In this document: positions 55,075 through 64,000 of the stretch, piece after piece | How positions within the stretch are numbered: position 1 is the first letter of the stretch | How the letters are laid out: every line of letters begins with the position of its first letter | NCBI RefSeq assembly: GCF_000717875.1 | Contig: NZ_JOCT01000010.1 | Coordinates: 1-64,000 of the forward strand | Source: Streptomyces sp. NRRL S-455 | Lineage (GTDB): Bacteria; Actinomycetota; Actinomycetes; Streptomycetales; Streptomycetaceae | DNA length: 64,000 nucleotides | Direction: 5' to 3' | The notes under the pieces: generated by a model | Database searches by the model: none | Seen by the model: only the letters and a program-made list of their open reading frames with translations | Told to the model about the DNA's origin: nothing | Made by a program: the position numbers and the translations under genes

Positions 55075-57171
55075 TTGGGACGCAACACGCGAAGACGCCC
55101 TACCGGCCCGCGACGCGCGACCTTCGCCGCATTCGCACTGATCCTCGGCGGAGGCGGCCTGATGGCGGCGAACGTCTACGCCTCCGCAACCGACGGCGGC
55201 GGTGACGCCGCCTGGACGCGGTCCGGTACGGGGGTCCGGACCGCGGGCGCCACGATCGACTGCCCGGACGTCGCCACCGAGCTGACCGCGGTTCCCGACC
55301 GGGCGAGGCCGGAGGTCGACAAGGAACTGGCCCTGCTGGACGAGCAGATCGCCAAGGCGTACCAGCGGCTGAGCGAGTCGGCCCAGCAGGTGCGGCAGGA
55401 CGCGGGCTTCGCCGACAACGCCATCATGAACCCGCTGAAGGACAAGCGGGCCGCGACCCTCGAGCGCATCGCGATCGCCATCGACCGCGTCGGGAACCGA
55501 CCCGAGGGGCTCGACACCCTCGCCGCCTGCGCCGTACGGGACTCCGGCAACGAGGCCCCCGCGCAGGGCGAAGGCACGGACGGGAACACCGGTGAGCAGC
55601 CCGGCCAGGCGCAGGGCGACGGCGACCAGGGCGGGCAGGGCAGCGGCCAGGGCGGTAACGGCGGACAGGCGGGCAACGGGCCGGTCGCCGCCGACTTCGC
55701 GCCCATCACCAGCGTCCAGCCGGACGCCTCCCGCCCGCGCCAGGCGGCGGACGCCTCCCGCGGCTCCTTCGCCACCGACTGCGGCGTGAACGAGAACGGC
55801 TTGTTCAACTCCGACAACATCATCGCCGCCCCGGGCGTCACCAACGGCGCCCACCACTTCCACGACTACATCGGCAACCAGGCCAACAACGCCTTCGCCA
55901 GCGACCAGGACCTCGCGAACGCCGAGACCAGCTGCGTCGACCCGGGCGACAGGTCCTCCTACTACTGGCCCGTCCTGCGCCTCCAGAACGGCACCCAGGA
56001 GCAGGACGCCGACTCGCCCGGCGGCGGCATCGAGGGCAACGCCGGTGAGATCGTCACGCCCAAGCAGGTCACGCTGACCTTCCAGGGGAACCCGCGCGGC
56101 AAGGTCACCGCCATGCCGCGGCTGCTGCGCATCATCACCGGCGACGCCAAGTCGTTCCTCAACGGCCCGGCCAACGCCAACGCCTCATGGAGCTGCACGG
56201 GCCTCGAGGACCGGCAGCTGAAGGACAAGTACCCGCTGTGCCCGCAGGGCAGCGACGTCGTGCGCACCTTCAAGTTCCAGAGCTGCTGGGACGGCCGCAA
56301 CACCGACAGCGCCAACCACCGTACGCACATGGCGTTCACGGACGCCGCGGGCAACTGCCCGTCCGGCTTCCGGCCCGTTCCGCAGCTGGTCCAGCGCATC
56401 GTCTACGACGTCGACGCGCCGAGCCTGAAGGACGGCGGCCGCACGACACCGCTCTTCGCGGTGGACTCCTTCCCGGAGCAGCTGCACAAGCCGGTCACGG
56501 ACCACGGCGACTTCATCAACGTCTTCGACGAGGGTCTGATGCGGGAGATGGTCGACTGCATCAACGAGGGCCGGACGTGCGGGGCGGGCGCGGAAGCCGG
56601 GCCGGGCGAGGAGCCGGGTCAGGAGCCGGGCGCGGGGGAGGAGCCGCAGGAGCAGCCGACGAAGGCCCCCGAGGCCCCGCAGGAGCAGCCGACGAAGACG
56701 CCCGAGGCCCCGGCGGACCAGCCCACGCGTACGCCGGACGCCCAGCAGGGCGGCAACGCCGGCGGCCAGCCCGGTGACGCGGACGGTTCCGAAGACGGGA
56801 AGGGCGAGGCCGTCCAGCCGCCGGCGACGAACAAGCCGGCCCCCGAACCGGACCAGGACGGACAGTCCCCCGGCACTGACGCCCCCGGCGTACTGGCGAC
56901 GGCGACGGCGGATGCGGGGACCGCGAACACGGGTGACCAGGGCGGCTCGAAGGAGGAGACCGGCGAGGACACGGACGGTCTCGGCCAGTCCCAGGCGGTC
57001 GGCACGGCGACCAGCTCCGCCCCGACCCCGTCGCTCCCGCCCCGGACCGAGCCCCAGGCGGTCGGCAGCGGCGGCCTGGCCGACACCGGTGCCCAGCTCT
57101 GGCCGGCCGCGGCAGGCGCCGTCCTGGTCCTGGCGGGCTTCGTCGTCCTCCGCCGTGCGCGCCGCGGCTGA
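55075..57171 (+). CDS. DUF1996 protein with LAxTG sortase anchor, TTG start
   Basis: 698 residues. The N-terminus [20 protein letters not shown] is a signal peptide. Residues ~60-150 hold a helical region, followed by a Gly/Gln-rich linker. The DUF1996 domain (~215-500) has [20 protein letters not shown] and [20 protein letters not shown]. The tail (~510-660) is a Pro/Glu/Thr repeat. It ends LADTG, a hydrophobic segment ([18 protein letters not shown]) and RRARRG. LAxTG is the motif of class E sortases in Streptomyces, so the protein is probably wall-anchored. The TTG at 55075 is favoured by GGAGAG 8 bp upstream. Function of DUF1996 is unknown. Confidence 0.9.
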   Translation: MGRNTRRRPTGPRRATFAAFALILGGGGLMAANVYASATDGGGDAAWTRSGTGVRTAGATIDCPDVATELTAVPDRARPEVDKELALLDEQIAKAYQRLSESAQQVRQDAGFADNAIMNPLKDKRAATLERIAIAIDRVGNRPEGLDTLAACAVRDSGNEAPAQGEGTDGNTGEQPGQAQGDGDQGGQGSGQGGNGGQAGNGPVAADFAPITSVQPDASRPRQAADASRGSFATDCGVNENGLFNSDNIIAAPGVTNGAHHFHDYIGNQANNAFASDQDLANAETSCVDPGDRSSYYWPVLRLQNGTQEQDADSPGGGIEGNAGEIVTPKQVTLTFQGNPRGKVTAMPRLLRIITGDAKSFLNGPANANASWSCTGLEDRQLKDKYPLCPQGSDVVRTFKFQSCWDGRNTDSANHRTHMAFTDAAGNCPSGFRPVPQLVQRIVYDVDAPSLKDGGRTTPLFAVDSFPEQLHKPVTDHGDFINVFDEGLMREMVDCINEGRTCGAGAEAGPGEEPGQEPGAGEEPQEQPTKAPEAPQEQPTKTPEAPADQPTRTPDAQQGGNAGGQPGDADGSEDGKGEAVQPPATNKPAPEPDQDGQSPGTDAPGVLATATADAGTANTGDQGGSKEETGEDTDGLGQSQAVGTATSSAPTPSLPPRTEPQAVGSGGLADTGAQLWPAAAGAVLVLAGFVVLRRARRG

Positions 57172-57195
57172 CACCACATCACCCACCAGCAGGGA

Positions 57196-57231
57196 AACGG
57201 CGGCAGGACCCCGAGGGGGCCTGCCGCCGTT
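57196..57231 (+). terminator. 12-bp stem terminator
   Basis: AACGGCGGCAGG and CCTGCCGCCGTT form a perfect stem around a 12-base loop, 25 bp after the DUF1996 stop. Confidence 0.8.
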
Positions 57232-57358
57232 CCGGCTCCCGCGACCGAGGCCCGGCCCGGGACCCTTCGGCGACCGCCGAACCGCTCACCCTCTAGCGTG
57301 ACCCCATGAACCTCACCAGGAACGTCACACGCGGCTCCGCCGCCATGAGAGGGGTGGC

Positions 57359-58123
57359 ATGACACCGGGGGATATGGCGGCCGTCTTCGCGGCCGGTGCC
57401 GGCGCGGGCGCAGTCAACGCCGTCGTCGGGTCGGGAACGCTCATCACCTTCCCGGTGCTGCTCGCCACCGGACTCCCGCCGGTCACCGCCACGGTGTCCA
57501 ACGGGCTCGGACTGGTCCCCGGCTCCATCGGCGCGATCATCGGCTACCGCGAGGAACTCCGAGGGCAGGGGCGACGCGTCGCGCTGCTGGGTGGCGGCGC
57601 CGTACTGGGCGGCCTGACCGGCGCGGTGCTGCTGCTGACCCTGCCCGCCGCTGCGTTCGATCGGATCGTCCCGGCCCTGGTCGGCCTCGCCCTCGTCCTG
57701 GTCGCCTGCCAGCCCCTGATCGCCGCACGAGTGCGCCGCCGTCGCGACCGAGGCGGACCCGTCCGCCGTGACGGGGGCCCGCTGCTCTTCACCGGGCTGA
57801 CCCTCGCCAGCGTCTACGGCGGCTACTTCTCCGCCGCGCAGGGCATCATCTACGTCTCCCTGATGGGCATGGTGCTCGACGACACGCTCCAGCGGCTCAA
57901 CGCCGTCAAGAACGTGCTGGCCGCCCTCGTCAACACCGTCGCCGCCGTGCTCTTCCTCTTCTTCGCGGACTTCGACTGGGCGGCCGTCCTGCTCATCGCC
58001 GCCGGATCCGCACTGGGCGGTCTCCTCGGAGCCAGAACGGGCCGCCGCTTCAGCCCCGCCGTCCTGCGGACCCTGATCGTGTCGGTCGGCACCATCGCCC
58101 TCGTCCACCTGGTGCTCCAGTGA
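57359..58123 (+). CDS. TauE/SafE family sulfite/anion permease
   Basis: 254 residues with about eight membrane segments. AGAGAGAVNAVVGSGTLITF, then PVLLATGLPP, is the TauE/SafE first-half signature, and ASVYGGYFSAAQGIIYVSLM, then RLNAVKNVLAALVN, the second-half one. The family exports sulfite, sulfoacetate or related anions or imports small acids. No sulfonate genes are adjacent. The ATG follows GAGAGGGGTGGC. It converges on the MMPL gene, with 15 bp between stops. Confidence 0.93.
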   Translation: MTPGDMAAVFAAGAGAGAVNAVVGSGTLITFPVLLATGLPPVTATVSNGLGLVPGSIGAIIGYREELRGQGRRVALLGGGAVLGGLTGAVLLLTLPAAAFDRIVPALVGLALVLVACQPLIAARVRRRRDRGGPVRRDGGPLLFTGLTLASVYGGYFSAAQGIIYVSLMGMVLDDTLQRLNAVKNVLAALVNTVAAVLFLFFADFDWAAVLLIAAGSALGGLLGARTGRRFSPAVLRTLIVSVGTIALVHLVLQ

Positions 58124-58138
58124 CAGCCGCCCCACCGG

Positions 58139-60376
58139 CTACGCCCGCGCCCCCTCGGCGTCGATACGGGGCAGCACCCGGTCCAGCCACCGCGGCGTCC
58201 ACCAGGCGTGCCGCCCCAGCAGCGTCATCACCGCCGGCACCATGAGCAGCCGTACGACGGTGGCGTCGATGAGCACGCTGACGGCCAGACCCAGCCCCAG
58301 CATCTTGACCACGATGTTGTCACTGACGATGAACGCCGCGAACACGCTCACCATGATCAGCGCGGCACAGGTGATGACCCGGGCCGTGATCTCCAGGGCG
58401 TGCGCGACGGACCCCTTGGCGTCCCCGGTGCGCAGCCAGGCCTCATGAACACGCGACAGCAGGAAGATCTCGTAGTCCATGCTGAGGCCGAAGACGATGG
58501 CGAACATCATCATCGGCACATAGCTCTCGATGGGCACCTTGCCGTGGACGCCGAGCGCGGGACCGCCCCATCCCCACTGGAAGACCGCGACCACCACACC
58601 GTACGAGGCGGCGATCGACAGCACGTTCAGGACGGCGGCCTTGACGGCGACGAGCAGCCCCCGGAACACCGCGAGGATGATCAGGAACGCCAGGCCCACC
58701 ACGACGGCGATGATCACGGGCAGCTGGGAGGCGACGATGTCACGGAAGTCGACCTGGGTCGCCGTCGTACCGGTGACGTACCCCTTGGCGTCCGTGCCCT
58801 GGACGGCATCCGGCAGCGTGTCGTCGACAAGACGGTTGCTCAGGTCCGTGGTCGCGGCGTTCTGCGGGGACTTGGCCGAATAGACCGTGCCGACCAGGAC
58901 GTCGCCGTCCTGCGTGGGCGTCAGGGGGGTGACGACGGCGGCTCCTTCGACCTTGTCGAGCGTCTGCTGAGCCTTCGAGGCCAGGGCGGAGCGCTGCGAC
59001 TGCGGTACGTCCGTCTGGTCGACGACGACCGTGAGCGGGCCGTTCGAGCCCGGCCCGAAAGCGTCGCTCATGAGGTCGTACGCCCGCCGGTCGGTGAAGG
59101 AGGTCGGGTCGGCGCCGTCACCGATGTGGCCGAACTGGATGGAGAACAACGGGATCGCGAGGACGACGACCACGGCGACACCCCCCGACAGGAACCACAG
59201 CGGCCTGCGCTCCACCCGCTGCGCGTACCGGTGCCAGGTGCCCTGTGGCGTCTCACCGCCCTCGGCCTCCGTCTCGGCGACAGGGCGGCGCACGTGGTAG
59301 CGGTCGATATGCCGGCCGATGAGGCCGAGCAGGGCCGGCACCAGGGTGAGCGCGCCGGCGACGGCCGAGACGACGGTGACGGCGGCCGCGAGACCGAGCA
59401 GGGAGATGAAGGAGACCCCGGACGCGGACAGGCCCGCCAGCGCAATGATCACCGTGCAGCCCGAGACGAGCACGGCGTGCCCGCTGGTGCTCGCGGCCTG
59501 TCCGGCGGCCCGCACCGGGTCCACACCGTCCACGAGGTTCTGCCGATGCCGCGTGATCATGAACAGCGCGTAGTCGATCCCGACACCCAGGCCGATCATC
59601 GTGGCCAGGGTCGGTGAGACCGTCGCGAACGTGAACGCCGCTGCCAGCAGCCCGAGGATGGCGAGACCGCCGACCACACTGATCAGCGCGCTCAGCAACG
59701 GGACGACCGCGGCGATCACGCTTCCGAACCCGACCAGCAGCACGATGACGGCCACGCCGAAACCGATCAGCTCGCTCACCCGGTCGTCGGCGGCCGGCCG
59801 GGCCAGCTCGCCGAGGGGGCCGCCGTACTCGACCTCCGCGCCGGCCGACCGCAACGGCTGCACGGCGGAGTCGACGCCGTCGAGGTAGCCGTCGCCGAGC
59901 GTCGACGGCTGCACGTCGAAACGGACGGTGATGTAGGCCGTCTTCTTGTCGTCCGACACCGGCCCCACGTTCTGCTGGGACTGCCCACTCGGCGAGCTCG
60001 GGGCGGACAGCGGGTTCTGGGCTGACAGGACGTGCGGGAGCTTCTCCAGGTCGGCGACCGTGGTGGACATCTGGGAACTCAGCGCGGTCAGGGGCTGCTG
60101 GTCGTCGTGCAGCACGATCTGGCTGCTGTAACCGCCGGCCTGGGGGTCGTGCTGCTTCAGCACGTCCAGGCCCTTCTGGGACTGCGCCTGGGGGAGGCTG
60201 AAGTTGTCGGAGTACGTCCCCCCGAATTCACGGCTGACGACCTGCAGTGCCACCAGCGCCACGAGCCAGGCGATGATGACGATCACGAAGTGGTGCGCGC
60301 ACCACTCGCCCAGCCGCCGCAGCACGCCCGCACGCGCCGGGTCCTCGGCCTTCTCACCGGTGCGGGTGCGCGGCAT
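58139..60376 (-). CDS. MMPL (RND superfamily) transporter
   Basis: 745 residues. Twelve membrane helices are arranged as 1 + 5 twice, with two large outer loops. RND marks are [20 protein letters not shown] in the first helix set and [20 protein letters not shown] in the second, each carrying the Asp-Tyr pair used for proton transfer. It resembles the trehalose-lipid and drug exporters of actinobacteria. The ATG at 60376 follows AGGAGGCCACGTCC. No regulator gene is adjacent. The substrate is unknown, possibly a lipid or natural product. Confidence 0.95.
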   Translation of the reverse strand: MPRTRTGEKAEDPARAGVLRRLGEWCAHHFVIVIIAWLVALVALQVVSREFGGTYSDNFSLPQAQSQKGLDVLKQHDPQAGGYSSQIVLHDDQQPLTALSSQMSTTVADLEKLPHVLSAQNPLSAPSSPSGQSQQNVGPVSDDKKTAYITVRFDVQPSTLGDGYLDGVDSAVQPLRSAGAEVEYGGPLGELARPAADDRVSELIGFGVAVIVLLVGFGSVIAAVVPLLSALISVVGGLAILGLLAAAFTFATVSPTLATMIGLGVGIDYALFMITRHRQNLVDGVDPVRAAGQAASTSGHAVLVSGCTVIIALAGLSASGVSFISLLGLAAAVTVVSAVAGALTLVPALLGLIGRHIDRYHVRRPVAETEAEGGETPQGTWHRYAQRVERRPLWFLSGGVAVVVVLAIPLFSIQFGHIGDGADPTSFTDRRAYDLMSDAFGPGSNGPLTVVVDQTDVPQSQRSALASKAQQTLDKVEGAAVVTPLTPTQDGDVLVGTVYSAKSPQNAATTDLSNRLVDDTLPDAVQGTDAKGYVTGTTATQVDFRDIVASQLPVIIAVVVGLAFLIILAVFRGLLVAVKAAVLNVLSIAASYGVVVAVFQWGWGGPALGVHGKVPIESYVPMMMFAIVFGLSMDYEIFLLSRVHEAWLRTGDAKGSVAHALEITARVITCAALIMVSVFAAFIVSDNIVVKMLGLGLAVSVLIDATVVRLLMVPAVMTLLGRHAWWTPRWLDRVLPRIDAEGARA

Positions 60377-60574
60377 GGACGTGGCCTCCTGTGTCGGCCG
60401 GGACGTTCGGTGCCGTCCATTAGATGCGGGCGGGACCACGCCGGCATGCCGGACGCGGCGTCGTCAGGCCCTCGGGGCGGGCCGTTCCCCCGAAAGGCGG
60501 TCACCCGGGGAGCACGGCCGTTCGTTGCGGGGCACCGACGACCCGCCGCCGCGCGGCCACGGCTCCGGCCACGG

Positions 60575-61510
60575 TCACCGTCCCGTCCGGATGAGCCCCG
60601 GTGCACGGGCCGCGCGCGGTTCGTCCCCCGCGGGCCCCGTCCGCGTCAGCGCTCCGGACCCCAGCGCCACGCCCAGACCGACCAGCGTGCTGCCCGCCGC
60701 CTGCACGAGCCCGTAGGGGCCGGTGCCGACCAGTGGGGCGGTGCACGCCGCCGCGACCGGGATGAGGCCGGAAAACAGGGTGGCGCGTTCCGCGCCGATC
60801 CGCTGCATGCCCAGGTACCAGCACACGAAGCCGACCACGGTGACCACCACCGCCTGCCACAGCAGTGCGGCGGCCTCGACACCGTCCGGGAGCCGCAGCC
60901 ACCCGGCGCCGTCGACCAGCACCGCGACCGCCGCCGACTCCAGCGCGGCAATGCCGCACACCGTGGCGGACAGCAGCCGGGGCCCGAGAGGCCGCAGCAC
61001 GGGCACGGCGAGCACGGCGAACCCGACCTCCCCCGCCAGGGCGCACGCCGAGAAGGCCATGCCCGCTCCGTCCGTACGCCCCCAGCCCTGGACGGCGAAG
61101 GCGCCGACGGCCACCAGCAAGGCACCGTACAGAACCACCCGTTGGGGCCTGCGCCCGCCCAGGAGGGGCACCAGCACGGCGACGACCACCGGCGCACAGC
61201 CCACGAACACGCCGGGAACCGCTGGTTCCGCCGTGCGCTCCGCGGCGATGACGGCCAGGTTGAAGCCGACCATGCCGACCGCCGCGAGCAGGGCGAGACG
61301 AAGCCACTGACGGGGCGCCAGTGCCCTCAGCCGTCCGGTCGCGCCCTTCCCCGCCAGCGGGACCAGCAGCAGACAGGCCAGCCCGTAGCGCAGGAACTGG
61401 CCGCCCGCGTACGGGTAGTCGCCCAGGACGCTGTTGGCCGTGAAGGAGCCCCCGACGAGGACACAGGCGAGCGCGGCGAGCAGGGCTCCGCGCGTGGTGG
61501 TGGCGTTCAT
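60575..61510 (-). CDS. EamA/DMT-superfamily transporter
   Basis: 311 residues with ten membrane helices in two EamA repeats (NSVLGDYPYAGGQFLRYGLA, LLAAVGMVGFNLAVIAAERT; VVTVVGFVCWYLGMQRIGAE, ATLFSGLIPVAAACTAPLVG). The family exports metabolites such as amino acids. A Gly/Arg-rich 25-residue C-terminus follows. The ATG at 61510 starts the first helix; upstream in-frame sequence is not coding-like. It is a single gene, 198 bp from the MMPL start. Confidence 0.9.
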   Translation of the reverse strand: MNATTTRGALLAALACVLVGGSFTANSVLGDYPYAGGQFLRYGLACLLLVPLAGKGATGRLRALAPRQWLRLALLAAVGMVGFNLAVIAAERTAEPAVPGVFVGCAPVVVAVLVPLLGGRRPQRVVLYGALLVAVGAFAVQGWGRTDGAGMAFSACALAGEVGFAVLAVPVLRPLGPRLLSATVCGIAALESAAVAVLVDGAGWLRLPDGVEAAALLWQAVVVTVVGFVCWYLGMQRIGAERATLFSGLIPVAAACTAPLVGTGPYGLVQAAGSTLVGLGVALGSGALTRTGPAGDEPRAARAPGLIRTGR

Positions 61511-61750
61511 GCCGGCGACGCTAGGCAGCCGGGCGGTCCGGGTGCAGGTCCAATTGAGCGCCGTCCTGAGGGGCCAATCGACCGTGATCGCGTGTGTCTG
61601 GGCCGAGCCCGACGAGGGTCGAGCACCGCTCGGCGGCACCACCTCCGCGGCGGAGCGACGCGACGGGAACCTTGGGCCCGTCTCGCACGTCAACTCTGTA
61701 CCCAGGGAGGGCCGATCGGTCCGGGGGACCAGCCGGAGAGGGGAATCGCC

Positions 61751-61933
61751 GTGGACGATGCGACCGCGCAGCAGGGGAATGAGGCGGAGGTGGCCGCACG
61801 CCGGGCCCGCTTCGGGGCACTGCCGGAGCCGGTCCGCGTGGAGGACATGGTCGAGGAGCGACCCGCCGGCGTCCCGGACCCGGCGCGCACCGCGTACAAC
61901 CAGGACGAATGGCTGGTCCGCTACTGCTTGTGA
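61751..61933 (+). CDS. small conserved hypothetical protein
   Basis: 60 residues, hydrophilic: AARRARFGALPEPVRVEDMV, EERPAGVPDPARTAYNQDEW. It resembles a small family often seen in Streptomyces with no assigned function. A conserved C-terminus (NQDEWLVRYCL) with a single Cys near the end is notable. The GTG follows GGAGAGGGG with 10-bp spacing. It ends 40 bp before the convergent ankyrin pseudogene. Confidence 0.65.
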   Translation: MDDATAQQGNEAEVAARRARFGALPEPVRVEDMVEERPAGVPDPARTAYNQDEWLVRYCL

Positions 61934-61972
61934 GCCGACCGGCCCCGGAAACGGCCGAGAGGCGAGCCCTGC

Positions 61973-62700
61973 CTACGACCCGCTCTTCGCGCCCCGGTCG
62001 CGCAGCCACCGCACGACGTCGTCGGCGCCCTGGGCGCGGGCGATGCCGAGCGGTGTCCTGTTGTCGTAGCCGCACCAGTCGATGTCGGCGCCGCGCCGGT
62101 GGAGGTACTGCGCGGTGGTCAGGTGACCGCCGTGGCAGGCCCCCCAGAAGGCGCTGGTGATCTCGTCCGGCGACGGTGGCCGGTCGCTCTCGACGTACGC
62201 CCGGACCCGGTCGAGCAGACCGAGCGTGGCGGCGTCCTGGAGGGTGGTGCGGGCGCCGTGTTCGACGAGCCGGTGCGCGGCGCGCCACTGGCCGAACGCG
62301 CGGGCGTCGGCGAGCGGGGTGCCGCCGGCGATCACCGCCCCGGGCGCCTCGATGTCGGCCCCTGCGGCGATGAGCGCGTCCAGGACGGGCACGTCGTTGC
62401 TGCTGGCGGCCCAGTGCAGCGGCGTCTCCGCGTGCGCACCTTCGAAGCGGGCGCCGGGATCGGCCCCGGCGGCGACCAGTGCGGCGACCACCTCGGGCCC
62501 GCGGGAAAGTGACCGGGCCAGTCGGTCGCGATGTGCAGCAGACTGCGGGTGCCCTTGCCGTCCTCACCGTGCTCGGTGATGCGCGCGGTGGCCAGACCCG
62601 GGTGGTCGGAGAGCAACTGCCCGAGCCCGGTCAGATCGCCGCGCCGGATCGCCTCGATGACGGCCACGGCCAGTGGATCCCGCGATGTCAGCGTCTGCAC
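61973..62700 (-). pseudogene. ankyrin-repeat protein, disrupted by a one-base frameshift
   Basis: The start GTG at 62700 follows GGGAGG and encodes VEAIRRGDLTGLGQLL-type ankyrin sequence to LLHIATDWPGHFP (62510). The frame then fails. The other frame continues from EVVAALVAAGADPGARFEGA, ETPLHWAASSNDVPVLDALI and so on to a stop at 61973. The whole span is 728 bp, one base short of 243 codons, and adding a C to the CCC run at 62503-62505 restores a 242-residue protein with about five ankyrin repeats. Either a real deletion or an assembly error. Ankyrin repeats serve protein-protein binding; partner unknown. Confidence 0.8.
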
Positions 62701-62828
62701 GCCCGGCCTCCCGATCGCTCGTCAGGCCCTTGATTCTGCCAGGAGGCCACGACGGACCACCCCCCTTCCCGTCACAAGGGCGCCGGGACGACATGCCCCC
62801 ACGTCCCGCTGGGCGTCACGTCCGGGTT

Positions 62829-62970
62829 AGGGCCTGTTGCGCAAGTGGCCTCGTCGCCCGGAGGGCGGCCGCCCGGCGTCCGGTGCGGCGAGTCGGGGTC
62901 CCCCTGTTCGAAGAGCTTGGACGAGCGTGCCGGGCGTCGCGCGGCAGAGGGCACTTTCGCAACAGGCCCT
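62829..62970. mobile_element. 142-bp MITE-like element with terminal inverted repeats
   Basis: AGGGCCTGTTGCGCAAGTG at 62829-62847 and its near reverse complement CACTTTCGCAACAGGCCCT at 62952-62970 match at 18 of 19 positions. GGGCCTGTTGC-type ends are typical of IS5-group elements in Streptomyces (family recollection, not a search). About 100 bp lies between them, too short for a transposase. No target-site duplication was obvious. The right end is 17 bp from the start codon of the next gene, adjoining its ribosome site, so the native promoter may have been displaced or replaced. Confidence 0.7.
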
Positions 62971-62986
62971 GGAGCGGGAGGCGAGC

Positions 62987-64000
62987 ATGTCCGGGAGCGA
63001 CGAGCCACCCAGAGGCGCCGAGGCGCTGGACGACGCCCTGGGGGTGGCCCTGGCCGACATGGTGCGCGGCACCGGCGCCTCGATCGGCGGCCTGTACCTG
63101 ATCGAGGAGGCAGAGCCGGTGCTGCGCCTGGCGGCGCTGTGCGGCCTGCCGGTGGCGTTCAGCGCCCCCTGGCAGCGGCTGCCGCTCACCGCGCCCGTCC
63201 CGGTCGCCGACGCGATCCACGACGACGCCCTGGTCTGCCTCGGCAGCCAGGACGAGATGGCCCGCCGCTACCCGCGGGCCGCCGCGGCCCTGCCCTATCC
63301 GTTCGCCCTGGCCGCGGCCCCGCTGACCGGTGTACGGCGCCGCTGGGGCGGCATCGTGCTGATGTGGCCCGCGGCGCGTCCCCGCGAGGTCACCCCCCGC
63401 GAGCGGGGACACATCGCCTCCAGCGCCCGCCGCATGGCCCGCATGCTGGACGACGCCACCCGGCCGCCCACCCTGCCCGACCAGCCGCGCATCGTCCCCG
63501 TCGACGCCGCACACCACCCCGTGCAGACCGGCCTGGCGGCCGCCGACTACCTCGAACGCCTCCCCGAGGGTGCCCTTGCCCTGGACCTGGAGGGCCGGAT
63601 CACCATGGCCAGCACCACCGCGGCACACCTGCTCGGCCGCCGCGCCGACCGGCTGCTGGGGACCCGGCCCTGGCAGTCCCTGTCCTGGCTGGACGACCCC
63701 GTCTACGAGGACCACTACCGCACGGTGGTCCTCAGCCGCGCGCCCGTGTCCTTCACCGCGCTCCGCCCACCGGACCACTGGCTGACCTTCCAGCTCCACC
63801 CCGACACCAGCGGCATCAGCGTCCGCGTCGTCCCGCGAGGAGAGCGGCCCGAGGACGCGGCACCGCCCGCACCCGCACGGCCCCTGCCAGCGGCACCGAC
63901 GGGACGCCTCTACCAACTGGTGCACCTGGCCGCAGCGCTCACCGAGGCGGTGACCGTGCGGGACCTGGTGACACTGATCGCCCACCAGATCCTGCCCGCC
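62987..64000 (+). CDS. GAF/PAS sensor protein, probably a SpoIIE-type phosphatase, 5' part only (runs off the right edge)
   Basis: 338 residues with no stop before the window end. Residues ~1-160 form a GAF domain (MSGSDEPPRGAEALDDALGV, IGGLYLIEEAEPVLRLAALC, SQDEMARRYPRAAAALPYPF). Residues ~180-290 look like a PAS domain (GRITMASTTAAHLLGRRADR, LLGTRPWQSLSWLDDPVYED). A second GAF seems to start at ~310 (LVHLAAALTEAVTVRDLVTL). This order is typical of Streptomyces PP2C/SpoIIE phosphatases acting on anti-anti-sigma proteins, but the catalytic domain is outside the window and a kinase is possible. The ATG at 62987 follows GGGAGGCGAGC. Confidence 0.8.
   Translation, partial: MSGSDEPPRGAEALDDALGVALADMVRGTGASIGGLYLIEEAEPVLRLAALCGLPVAFSAPWQRLPLTAPVPVADAIHDDALVCLGSQDEMARRYPRAAAALPYPFALAAAPLTGVRRRWGGIVLMWPAARPREVTPRERGHIASSARRMARMLDDATRPPTLPDQPRIVPVDAAHHPVQTGLAAADYLERLPEGALALDLEGRITMASTTAAHLLGRRADRLLGTRPWQSLSWLDDPVYEDHYRTVVLSRAPVSFTALRPPDHWLTFQLHPDTSGISVRVVPRGERPEDAAPPAPARPLPAAPTGRLYQLVHLAAALTEAVTVRDLVTLIAHQILPA

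Overview
The window is chromosomal DNA of a Streptomyces or very close relative. The evidence is very high G+C with strong third-position G/C bias, frequent GTG starts, strong GGAGG-type ribosome sites, and lineage-typical families: a conservon with paired P450s, DUF5133, a glgE/glgX glycogen region, streptogrisin-type protease and LAxTG sortase substrates. The gene mix (secreted enzymes, stress proteins, regulators, few housekeeping genes) resembles accessory arm-type sequence more than the conserved core, which is an inference. No rRNA, tRNA or CRISPR array was found.

Layout. 1-4.0 kb: alpha-glucan metabolism (5' part of glgE, a DUF5133 protein, and a degenerate HATPase translationally coupled to glgX). 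4-7.1 kb: two-domain VOC protein, ANTAR-only protein, SigB/F/G-type sigma factor and an unknown protein behind a regulatory region. 7.2-11.2 kb: divergent HemC paralogue, questin-oxidase-like protein, secreted NPP1/NLP protein, ATP-dependent DNA ligase. 11.5-15.4 kb: divergent MFS exporter/AraC pair, DoxX protein, frameshifted HATPase remnant, TauD-type dioxygenase. 15.4-21.6 kb: metallophosphoesterase, three-motif MHYT protein, dienelactone hydrolase, Sua5-type protein, PucR-like regulator with two C-terminal HTH domains.

21.9-27.4 kb is the most coherent system: a complete conservon, cvnA-B-C-D followed by two P450 genes, with every junction overlapping. The first P450 lacks the K-helix EXXR arginine and has an unusual haem loop (CYP157-like). 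The second is canonical (CYP154-like). 27.7-36.9 kb: small stress-type gene behind a SigB-like promoter, catalase, fructosamine-kinase-like protein, four unknown genes, UDP-sugar epimerase/decarboxylase, DHA3-type MFS protein and hemerythrin. 36.9-40.6 kb: DoxX protein, M20 amidohydrolase, a 142-bp direct repeat and a PLP decarboxylase. 40.7-46.7 kb: streptogrisin C-like protease, Tat-exported PhoD, a nucleotidyltransferase-BON-phosphoesterase operon, and a His-rich membrane protein.

46.7-51.1 kb is a 1448-residue P-type ATPase with a catalytically dead internal copy of its hinge region. It is followed by a SRPBCC protein, flavodoxin-like reductase, YihY/BrkB protein and acetyltransferase. 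54.2-57.2 kb carries a secreted AA10 LPMO and a wall-anchored DUF1996 protein. 57.4-61.5 kb holds TauE/SafE, MMPL and EamA transporters. 61.8-64 kb holds a small protein, a frameshifted ankyrin gene, a 142-bp MITE-like inverted-repeat element, and the 5' part of a GAF/PAS gene (probably a SpoIIE phosphatase) cut by the window edge. Common themes are stress and redox response, export of polymer-attacking enzymes, and signalling.
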